Below are positions 16,839 to 23,758 of a DNA stretch of 64,000 nucleotides, piece after piece. The stretch's first letter is position 1. Each line of letters opens with the position of its first letter. The DNA lies in contig JBFLYZ010000003.1 in NCBI GenBank assembly GCA_040756415.1, positions 49,310-113,309 on the forward strand, written 5' to 3'. Source of the stretch: JBFLYZ01 sp040756415 (GTDB lineage: Bacteria > Bacteroidota > Bacteroidia > JADZBD01). Both the position numbers and the translations under genes were made by a program. The notes under the pieces were generated by a model. That model was given only the letters and a program-made list of their open reading frames with translations. It ran no database searches and had not been told where the DNA came from.

Positions 16839-17864
16839 ATGTCGCACTCCTCATTCATGAAACGCTGCCTGGAGCTGGCGGAGAAAGCGATCGGCCGCGT
16901 GGCTCCTAACCCCATGGTGGGCTGCGTGATCGTGCACGAAGGGAAGGTCATTGGCGAAGGATACCACGAGGAATACGGCCAGGCGCATGCGGAGGTCAAC
17001 GCCATCGGGTCCGTAAAGGACAAAGGGCTTCTCGGGCGCTCTACCCTCTATGTGAATCTCGAGCCCTGCGCGCATTACGGGAAAACCCCTCCCTGCGCTG
17101 ATCTGATCCTGACGCATAAAATACCGTATGTGGTCATAGGGACCATCGATCCTTTTGCCGCTGTAAAAGGAAAAGGAATAGAAAAGCTGGCGCGGGCCGG
17201 TGTGGATGTTAAAGCGGGCGTACTGGAAACCGAATGCCGCGAGCTGAACAGGCGATTCTTTACCTTTCACGAAAAGCAAAGGCCCTATATTATTCTCAAA
17301 TGGGCGCAGACCGCGGATCATTTCATTGCGCGGCTGGATAAGGGCCGCCCGGAAACGGCCAGCTACATCAGCGCGCCAGAAACCCTGCGGCTGGTGCATC
17401 AATGGAGAAGCCAGGAAGCAGGTATTATGGTGGGAACACGGACCGTGGAGGCCGATAATCCCGCCCTGACCGTGCGCCATGTGAGCGGCAGGAATCCCGT
17501 ACGCATCGTTTTCGACCGGGAGCTGCGCCTGCCCGCTGGCGCGAAAATATTCGATGAGGCCGCGCCTACGCTCGTATTCAACGCGCAAAGGAGCGGCCGC
17601 AGGGGCAATGCAGAGCTGATCGCATGCTATGAGCTGCCGGCCGTTATGAAGGAGCTGCACGCCAGAAGCATACAGTCGGTGATCGTGGAGGGCGGCACAC
17701 GGCTTATCAGGTCTTTCGTTGAACTTGGCCTGTGGGATGAGATGCGGGTGCTTACTTCGCCACTGAAATTCGGCACCGGGGTGCCGGCCCCGTTCCCCGC
17801 AGGAAAACCGGCCCGGCAGGAGACCATGGGGCCCGACCGCATTGCCATTTACCGTAACGTATGA
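16839..17864 (+). CDS. ribD: RibD, bifunctional riboflavin deaminase/reductase
   Basis: 341 residues from the ATG beside the -7 box. The deaminase half has HAEVNAI (His50, Glu52) and PCAHYGKTPPC (Cys77, Cys86) as zinc ligands and proton shuttle. The reductase half (from about 145) has ILKWAQTADH and VEGGTRL. It carries out the second and third steps of riboflavin synthesis from GTP. It shares four bases (ATGA) with the following EamA gene, so the two are coupled, and the transporter might move a related compound. Confidence 0.95.
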   Translation: MSHSSFMKRCLELAEKAIGRVAPNPMVGCVIVHEGKVIGEGYHEEYGQAHAEVNAIGSVKDKGLLGRSTLYVNLEPCAHYGKTPPCADLILTHKIPYVVIGTIDPFAAVKGKGIEKLARAGVDVKAGVLETECRELNRRFFTFHEKQRPYIILKWAQTADHFIARLDKGRPETASYISAPETLRLVHQWRSQEAGIMVGTRTVEADNPALTVRHVSGRNPVRIVFDRELRLPAGAKIFDEAAPTLVFNAQRSGRRGNAELIACYELPAVMKELHARSIQSVIVEGGTRLIRSFVELGLWDEMRVLTSPLKFGTGVPAPFPAGKPARQETMGPDRIAIYRNV

Positions 17865-18709
17865 TCTTCCTCCTTATTAGCATAGTCTGCAATACCCTGC
17901 TCTTCATTATCCTGAAGTATTTCGAACGGGTGAAGATCGATACCCTGCAGGGCATAGTGGCTAATTATTTCACCGCGGCCGCCCTGGGTTTTGCTTTCAA
18001 CAGGAGCGGCACGGGCATCCAGGATGCGGCCGGCAGCGATTGGCTTCACATAGCGCTCATACTGGGATTCCTTTTTATCGGCATTTTCATGCTGCTGGCG
18101 CACACCGCGCAAACGGCCGGCATATCCGTGGCCTCGGTGGCCAATAAAATGTCGGTGGTCATCCCCGTGATCTGCGCCTTCCTGTTCTTTCATGATTCGG
18201 TGACCTGGATCAAAATTGCCGGTATCGTACTGGCCTTGGCGGCCGTTTACCTGACCTCCGGAAAATCCGGGGCGGCTGATTCACGCGCTTTTTTGCTACC
18301 CTTTGTGGTTTTCCTGGGCAGCGGAGCCATTGACGCCCTGGTGAACTTCAGCCAGCAGAAATACCTATCAGAAGCAGAGGGCCCCTTGTTCGTAGCTGTT
18401 TGTTTCTCTATTGCCGGACTCATCGGCACCATGATCATCCTGCTGCGCTGGAGAGCAGTACGGCTACGGAACATCCTGGGAGGGATCGTCCTGGGCATAC
18501 CCAATTACTTCTCCATTTATACCATTATCCGCGCACTGGATTCGGGTGTATTTGAAAGCTCGGTGATCTATCCGCTGGTGAACGTGGGCGTGGTGCTGCT
18601 GTCGGCCTTATCCGGACTGCTCCTGTTCGGGGAAAAATTCACCCTCATGAATAAACTGGGGATACTCATCGCGGTCATGGCCATAGCGCTGATCGCGTCA
18701 GCAGGATAA
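17861..18709 (+). CDS. EamA/DMT-family transporter
   Basis: 282 residues with about ten hydrophobic helices in two EamA halves; the second begins near residue 145. It starts inside the ribD stop codon. Features typical of the drug/metabolite transporter family are ANYFTAAALGF in helix 2, the loop-plus-helix AGIVLALAAVYLTSGK that ends half one, and LFGEKFTLMNKLGILIAV at the end. Because of the coupling to ribD, flavin or precursor transport is an idea worth testing, but DMT proteins move many substrates. Confidence 0.82.
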   Translation: MIFLLISIVCNTLLFIILKYFERVKIDTLQGIVANYFTAAALGFAFNRSGTGIQDAAGSDWLHIALILGFLFIGIFMLLAHTAQTAGISVASVANKMSVVIPVICAFLFFHDSVTWIKIAGIVLALAAVYLTSGKSGAADSRAFLLPFVVFLGSGAIDALVNFSQQKYLSEAEGPLFVAVCFSIAGLIGTMIILLRWRAVRLRNILGGIVLGIPNYFSIYTIIRALDSGVFESSVIYPLVNVGVVLLSALSGLLLFGEKFTLMNKLGILIAVMAIALIASAG

Positions 18710-18740
18710 TTTTTTATACTTTCACTTCAAATTCAGGTCT

Positions 18741-19361
18741 ATGAAGAAGATCATTGCCGCTCTTGCCTTCGCGGGTATCTGCTTACCGGCCTTGGCGCAA
18801 TCCTTTGCGAAAGGGAACACGGTCGTTACGGTCGGGGCCGGTTTCGCTTTTTACAAGGTGTACTCGTATGAGAAGGACACGCCTTATTACACCAACGATA
18901 CGGCAGCCGCTTTCGTTTTCCCGCTCAAGGTGGAATACGGCATTTTCGACTGGCTGGGAGCCGCTTTCCGTTTCAATTACTCTAATTACATAGAGGGCGA
19001 CAGCGCCAACACCCAGGATGTGAACGGCATCGACCTGGGCCTGCAGGCCAATTTTCATTTTTACCGCGGTGCGCGTACCGACCTCTATGCAGGGGGCATA
19101 GCCAGTTGGAGCCGGCTTCGCTACTCTGAAAGCACCGTCAGCAATATTCAGGTCAAAGGCGGTGGCAGCGTTTTCGGGGCGGAGCTCGGTGCGCGCTTCT
19201 ATTTCGGTGAATCGAAAAAGAGCGGGATCCATTTCGCATTTTCCTACCTGGGTAATTTTTACCCGAACCTGGTGGCCACCGATGCAGCGGGCAATACGGC
19301 CGACTATTACCTGTCGGCAACAGGATTTCAGCTCGGCCTGGGCCTCAACTTAAAAATCTGA
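18741..19361 (+). CDS. Outer-membrane beta-barrel protein
   Basis: 206 residues. Signal peptide cleaved after LPALAQ. The mature part is a run of amphipathic strands with alternating aromatic residues (VVTVGAGFAFYKVYSY, LGAAFRFNYSNYI, YAGGIASWSRLRYSE, FGAELGARFYFGES) and ends in LGLGLNLKI, as 8- to 10-strand barrels of the OmpW/OmpA-like outer membrane protein group do. No enzymatic motif. It follows the EamA gene by 31 bases and may be cotranscribed. Confidence 0.78.
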   Translation: MKKIIAALAFAGICLPALAQSFAKGNTVVTVGAGFAFYKVYSYEKDTPYYTNDTAAAFVFPLKVEYGIFDWLGAAFRFNYSNYIEGDSANTQDVNGIDLGLQANFHFYRGARTDLYAGGIASWSRLRYSESTVSNIQVKGGGSVFGAELGARFYFGESKKSGIHFAFSYLGNFYPNLVATDAAGNTADYYLSATGFQLGLGLNLKI

Positions 19362-19407
19362 GCCTACGGAAAGCGTTTCCCGCCACGATCCCTATGCAGC
19401 ACTTCGG

Positions 19408-20634
19408 GTGAGGTCATTCGCCCGCCTCTGCCTATCCCGCTTTTTCCTGGTCATGGGCATACAGATGCAATCGGTGATACTGTACTGGCAGGTATATCAG
19501 CTTACCGAAGGCGAAAGCGACAGCAACCGGGCTTTCATGATCGGGTACATCGGGCTTTCCGAGTTCCTCCCCTTCTTCGCTTTTTCATTTTTCTCGGGCC
19601 AGGTAGCCGACCGGTACAACCGTAAGAGCATTACCAGCGCCACTATTTTTCTGCTTATCCTCCAGGCCCTGGTGCTTTATTTCCTTTCGCGTAACGATTC
19701 TTTTCTTTTAAAGGCCAACGGGATCATCTGGCTTTACCTCACCGTTGTGCTCTGGGGGATCATACGCGCTTTTATGTCGCCCGCCATGACCGCCTTTATG
19801 GCGCAGGTATTGCCGCGCGATCTTTATACCAACGGGGCTACCTGGAACAGCACCGTGTGGCACGTGGCCGCTATAGCGGGCCCCACGCTGGGCGGGATGC
19901 TTTGCGCCTGGCTGAGCTTCGACCAGGTTTACCTGATCGATGCCGGCATGATAGCCGTGGGCTTCCTCTTTTTCATCATCATTACTTATACCCATGTTCC
20001 GGTTAGGGAAGCGAAGGAGGGCTTTATGGAGAGCCTGGCTGCGGGCATACGTTTCGTATTCTCCAATAAGATCCTGCTCAGCGCCCTCTCTCTCGATCTT
20101 TTTGCGGTGCTTTTTGGTGGCGCCACGGCCATGCTTCCCGCCTTTGCCGATAAGGTGCTGCAGGTTGGCGCGGTGGAACTGGGCATGCTGCGCGCCTCAC
20201 CGGCCATCGGGGCGGTGATCATGGCCATCGTCCTCGCTTATTACCCTCCCGTAAAGGATTCAGGCAAAAAGCTGCTGCTCTCGGTAGCCGTTTTCGGGCT
20301 TTGCACCATTGCCTTCGCGCTTTCGGCCAACTTCTACCTTTCCCTGCTCATCCTGGCCCTGATCGGTGCCTTCGACAACATCAGCGTGGTGATACGGCAC
20401 ACCATCTTGCAGCTTATGACCCCCGATCATATGCGCGGCAGGGTCTCGGCCGTTAACGGCATCTTCATCGGCTCATCGAACGAGATCGGGGCCTTCGAAT
20501 CGGGCGTGGCGGCCGGGCTGATGGGGCTGATCCCTTCGGTGGTGTTCGGGGGCAGCATGACCGTAGTGGTGGTGATCATCATCGCTATCGCGTTTCCTCC
20601 CCTACTCAGGCTGAGCCTGAAGAACATCAAATAA
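19408..20634 (+). CDS. MFS transporter, EntS-like
   Basis: 408 residues from a GTG at 19,408, with twelve predicted helices. The motif GQVADRYNRKS after helix 2 is the MFS signature A; PAMTAFMAQVLP and HTILQLMTPDHMRGRVSAVNG are typical of the EntS/enterobactin-exporter branch. The frame upstream of the GTG reads HDPYAALR, which looks like the conserved N-terminus of related proteins, yet an in-frame stop lies at 19,351 and no usual start codon occurs in between. The true start is therefore unclear. Substrate unknown. Confidence 0.82.
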   Translation: MRSFARLCLSRFFLVMGIQMQSVILYWQVYQLTEGESDSNRAFMIGYIGLSEFLPFFAFSFFSGQVADRYNRKSITSATIFLLILQALVLYFLSRNDSFLLKANGIIWLYLTVVLWGIIRAFMSPAMTAFMAQVLPRDLYTNGATWNSTVWHVAAIAGPTLGGMLCAWLSFDQVYLIDAGMIAVGFLFFIIITYTHVPVREAKEGFMESLAAGIRFVFSNKILLSALSLDLFAVLFGGATAMLPAFADKVLQVGAVELGMLRASPAIGAVIMAIVLAYYPPVKDSGKKLLLSVAVFGLCTIAFALSANFYLSLLILALIGAFDNISVVIRHTILQLMTPDHMRGRVSAVNGIFIGSSNEIGAFESGVAAGLMGLIPSVVFGGSMTVVVVIIIAIAFPPLLRLSLKNIK

Positions 20635-20710
20635 GGATATCTCCGGAGCATGGCACGGGTATCGATCGTCATTTGTAATATCCGCAAGCAATTTCTTATC
20701 CGTAAAAAAA

Positions 20711-20734
20711 CCCCTGTTGCAAGGCGCAGAGGGG
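20711..20734 (-). terminator. Minus-strand terminator of the candidate small RNA
   Basis: CCCCT and AGGGG pair around a 14-base loop; on the minus strand seven T residues follow (20,704-20,710). No annotated minus-strand gene lies upstream of it, which is why a small RNA is proposed. Confidence 0.55.
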
Positions 20735-20736
20735 CC

Positions 20737-20756
20737 AAAAAGCGCTATGGCTTTTT
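20737..20756 (+). terminator. Probable terminator of the MFS transporter gene
   Basis: AAAAAGC, a six-base loop and GCTTTTT make a seven-pair stem that ends in five T residues, 100 bases after the MFS stop codon. The A/T symmetry makes it potentially active in both directions. Confidence 0.5.
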
Positions 20757-20807
20757 AAGACTTCATTAAGAGAAGTCCGGGTACATGATCTATTCACTTA
20801 CATAGAT

Positions 20808-20815
20808 CAAAGTTA
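20808..20815 (-). promoter_or_regulatory. -7 box (TAACTTTG) of the candidate small RNA
   Basis: Minus-strand TAACTTTG. It partly overlaps a palindrome GATCTA...TAGATC (20,787-20,808), which could be an operator or the first hairpin. No good -33 TTTG at the usual distance. Confidence 0.35.
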
Positions 20816-21003
20816 CCCTGGCCGAGCGGCCGACCCTAATTGCAAATCGCGGTGCCGGCCGGATCGTACTAAAAACTTGCAAAAGTCAGTACCAAATAGA
20901 CGGGGAATCCGCTTTTCTCCGCGAAAAACGCCAATGGCTTTAGGAAAATTATTATAAATTGCAAAAGATTGCTTTTGCTTGCTGCACCACACCCTAAAGA
21001 TAT

Positions 21004-22044
21004 ATGGCTAAAAAAGAAAAGGATTCACCGAAAGAACGGAATAGCGCCCAGGTGGCCTTCATCCAGAAGGTCAAGAATGCGCTCCCTCCCAATATCTCGA
21101 TCGTAGAGGAACTGGTCGAGCTCCTGGGCGTAAGCCAGGACAGCGCTTACCGGAGGCTGCGCGGAGAAACGGTGCTGACCATCGAGGAGATCACCGCCAT
21201 CTGCAACCGCTATAAGATATCCTTCGATTCCTTCATCCAGACCCGGCAAAGCGACTCGGTGAACTTTACCTATCGCGCCCTGAAAAGCAGCCAGGAGAGC
21301 TACCTGGATTACCTGACACGTATTTTGCAGGACCTGAAAAAGCTCAGCTCGTACCCGAACAGCGAGATCACCTACGCGGCCGTGGATATACCCATTTTCC
21401 ATCATTTCAATTTCCCCGACCTGGCGGCCTTTAAGATCTTCTACTGGTGCCGCTCCATACTGAACGTGCCCGAGCTGCAGACCGCGCGTTTCAGCAGCGA
21501 TGCCATTACAAAGGATATAGCCGATACGGCCAGGCAGATCTTTGAGGAGTACGCCAAAATACGCTCGATCGAAATATGGGCCGAGGAAACGGCCAACAGC
21601 ACCCTGAGGCAGATCGAGTTCTCCTGGGACAGCGGTGCTTTTGCCCGGAAGGAGGACGCGCTGAAGGTTTGCGAGCAGGTGAGGCAGATGTTCGGCAACA
21701 TCAAGGAAATGGCCGAGCAGCACTCCAAGGTGCCCGCAGGCAAGCGCTCAGCGCAATACGAGGAGAATTATACCCTGTTCTGTTCAGAGGTGACGATAGG
21801 CAACAACTGCATCCTGACCACTGTGGGTGAGAATTTCAAAGCGGCTTACCTCTCGTACCATACCTTCAATACCATGGTGACTACCAATCCCACGTTCTGC
21901 AATGAAACGGACAACTGGCTCAGGAACATCATGAAGAAATCCATCATGATCAGCGGTGTGGGCGAAAAGCAAAGACACCAGTTCTTCCGCAGAATAGAGG
22001 AAAACCTGCAGCGGGTGATGGATAAGATAAACCGGGACGAATGA
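21004..22044 (+). CDS. Helix-turn-helix transcriptional regulator with long C-terminal domain
   Basis: 346 residues. Residues 18-75 form an XRE/BetR-like helix-turn-helix: VEELVELLGVSQDSAYRRLRGETVLTIEEI. The remaining 270 residues are mostly alpha-helical and soluble (YLDYLTRILQDLKKLSSYP, AFKIFYWCRSILNVPEL, QIEFSWDSGAFARKEDALKVCEQV) and have no recognised catalytic motif; they may sense a ligand. The same layout is common among Bacteroidota regulators of unknown target. It overlaps the start of the TIGR02757 gene by four bases. Confidence 0.75.
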   Translation: MAKKEKDSPKERNSAQVAFIQKVKNALPPNISIVEELVELLGVSQDSAYRRLRGETVLTIEEITAICNRYKISFDSFIQTRQSDSVNFTYRALKSSQESYLDYLTRILQDLKKLSSYPNSEITYAAVDIPIFHHFNFPDLAAFKIFYWCRSILNVPELQTARFSSDAITKDIADTARQIFEEYAKIRSIEIWAEETANSTLRQIEFSWDSGAFARKEDALKVCEQVRQMFGNIKEMAEQHSKVPAGKRSAQYEENYTLFCSEVTIGNNCILTTVGENFKAAYLSYHTFNTMVTTNPTFCNETDNWLRNIMKKSIMISGVGEKQRHQFFRRIEENLQRVMDKINRDE

Positions 22045-22790
22045 GCGATGATGAACTGAAAGACTTTCTTGAAGAAAAATTCCGACACTATCACCAACCT
22101 GCGTTCATCGGCCACGACCCGGTGAGCATACCTCACCGCTTCAGCCGCAAAGAGGATATCGAGATTGCGGGCTTTTTAGCCGCTTCCATCGCCTGGGGCC
22201 AGCGGCCGGTCATTATCAGGAACGCCACCCGCCTGCTCGAGCTGATGGAACACGCACCCTATGATTTTATCATGAATGCCGGCCCCGCTGATCTCCGTCC
22301 GTTTGAACGGTTCATTCACCGCACCTTCAACGGCACCGACTGCGTTTATTTCCTGCGCGCGCTGAAGAGCATTTACAGAAAAGGAGGCCTGGAAAAAGCA
22401 TTTGAAGGGAGCAGCGCCAGGGACCGCATCATCCGTTTCCGCAAGCGCTTCTTTTCCCTAAAGCATGCGGCCCGCACCCGCAAGCACGTGAGCGACCCGG
22501 CCGCTAACTCATCGGCCAAGCGCCTGAACATGTTCCTGCGCTGGATGGTAAGAAGCCGCAAAGGCGGTGTGGATTTCGGCTTATGGAAGGATATCTCCCC
22601 TTCGGAGCTGATGTGTCCGCTCGATGTACACTCAGGCAACGTGGCCCGTAAACTGGGCCTGCTGAATAGAAAGCAGAACGACTGGAGGGCGGTGGAAGAA
22701 CTGACCGTGCGCCTGAGGGAGTTCGATCCGGCCGACCCCGTGAAATACGACTTTGCCCTGTTCGGGCTGGGGGCATTTGAAAAGTTCTGA
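22041..22790 (+). CDS. TIGR02757 (DUF2400) family protein
   Basis: 249 residues. Matches the TIGR02757/DUF2400 family: IEIAGFLAASIAWGQRPVIIRNATRLLELME at the start, RFIHRTFNGTDCVYFLRAL in the middle, RLNMFLRWMVR and a final YDFALFGLGAF. Function is unknown; the family is cytoplasmic and widespread in Bacteroidota and some other phyla. It is translationally coupled to the upstream regulator (ATGA overlap) and converges on the YD-repeat gene seven bases further on. Confidence 0.88.
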   Translation: MSDDELKDFLEEKFRHYHQPAFIGHDPVSIPHRFSRKEDIEIAGFLAASIAWGQRPVIIRNATRLLELMEHAPYDFIMNAGPADLRPFERFIHRTFNGTDCVYFLRALKSIYRKGGLEKAFEGSSARDRIIRFRKRFFSLKHAARTRKHVSDPAANSSAKRLNMFLRWMVRSRKGGVDFGLWKDISPSELMCPLDVHSGNVARKLGLLNRKQNDWRAVEELTVRLREFDPADPVKYDFALFGLGAFEKF

Positions 22791-22797
22791 GGCGCCC

Positions 22798-23694
22798 TCA
22801 GTCATAAAATTCATAAACGAACTTCGTCAGGCTTTCGGTCTTATGCAGGTAATCGTACGAAACCTGCTCGGCCAGGTTCCCTTTTTCATCATAAGCGTAC
22901 GTATATTTCTCATCGGGTGTGGCCTGGTCGCCAAAAACGCTTGTTTCCTCCAGCCGGTTTTCGGCATCGTACTTATGCAGCTCCTTCTTCTTACGCGCGT
23001 ATGAATCGGTGGTCTCCGTCACGATCAGGCTGCCCCATTTATCGTATGTATATACCTTCATCTCAATGAACAGGGTATCGCTCAGCGCGGAACCCGATTT
23101 CGAGGGCATTTCAACCTGCTTCATCTTTTTTACTGATAGCACGTTACCCGAGCTGTCATAGGTATAAAATACGAACAATTTTTCTGTCGCGTTCGTTTGC
23201 CCGCTCATCATCAGACGGCCCAGGCTGTCGTAAACATAGTGCGTAACCGAAGCGATGGCGCGCTGGGCCTTGCCGGTGGAATCCGCCTTCTTCTTGCCCA
23301 GCACATCGGTCACGTTCGCGCCTACGTTCATGTTCAGCCTGAGCTTTTGAGCCAGCCGCCCCTTATCGTCATACAGAAATGTATCGCGGTAGGTAAACCT
23401 GTTCAGGTACGTATCGTGCACATCCAGCGCAAGCAGCCGGCCATCTTTGCCGTAGGCGTACAGCTCCTTTATATTTGAATAGAAGCTCATGCGCATGGTC
23501 ACGCGGCCCTTCTCATCATACGCGTATGTTTCGGAAAGGATGCCTTTCTTCTTGTCGGCCTTTGAAGGATAGCTCCACACCGACTTGGTCTTCACCCGGC
23601 CTTTTTGCTTCCTGATGCTGATCGTGGCCGTACTGTCGGGCTGGGCAGCAACGGCAACAGGGAACAGCAGCCCCAGCAGCATGCCTTTCATCAT
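22798..23694 (-). CDS. Exported protein with RHS/YD-like repeats
   Basis: 298 residues from the ATG at 23,694, which is five bases from a TAATTTTG box; the frame could extend 14 codons further but would run through that box. Signal peptide MMKGMLLGLLFPVAVAAQ. Then about six YD-type units: YAYDEKGRVTM, AYGKDGRLLALDV, FLYDDKGRLAQKL, YVYDSLGRLMMS, YTYDSSGNVLSV, YAYDEKGNLAEQV. This is the beta-strand repeat of RHS and teneurin shells, but there is no toxin domain and the protein is short. Probably a surface or periplasmic protein. Confidence 0.75.
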   Translation of the reverse strand: MMKGMLLGLLFPVAVAAQPDSTATISIRKQKGRVKTKSVWSYPSKADKKKGILSETYAYDEKGRVTMRMSFYSNIKELYAYGKDGRLLALDVHDTYLNRFTYRDTFLYDDKGRLAQKLRLNMNVGANVTDVLGKKKADSTGKAQRAIASVTHYVYDSLGRLMMSGQTNATEKLFVFYTYDSSGNVLSVKKMKQVEMPSKSGSALSDTLFIEMKVYTYDKWGSLIVTETTDSYARKKKELHKYDAENRLEETSVFGDQATPDEKYTYAYDEKGNLAEQVSYDYLHKTESLTKFVYEFYD

Positions 23695-23699
23695 AAAAA

Positions 23700-23707
23700 C
23701 AAAATTA
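23700..23707 (-). promoter_or_regulatory. -7 box (TAATTTTG) for the YD-repeat gene
   Basis: Minus-strand TAATTTTG ends five bases before the ATG at 23,694 and so decides the start. Confidence 0.55.
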
Positions 23708-23758
23708 GGGACTTCCTTTTTAGTATTTTTAACCACCGCACTTTATAACGTATAAATC

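Larger units (their letters stand above)
20703..20802 (-). ncRNA. Candidate minus-strand small RNA in a gene-free gap
   Basis: The gap 20,635-21,003 holds no convincing protein gene. On the minus strand a TAACTTTG box (20,808-20,815) is followed by three hairpins: GACTTC/GAAGTC, AAAAAGC/GCTTTTT, and CCCCT/AGGGG with seven T residues at 20,704-20,710. Promoter, folded body and terminator predict an RNA of about 100 bases. A six-codon frame (MYPDFS) also occurs inside. It matches no RNA family I know. The middle hairpin may also terminate the MFS transcript on the plus strand. The remaining sequence up to 21,003 shows only low-complexity AT-rich stretches that may carry the next gene's promoter. 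Confidence 0.4.
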
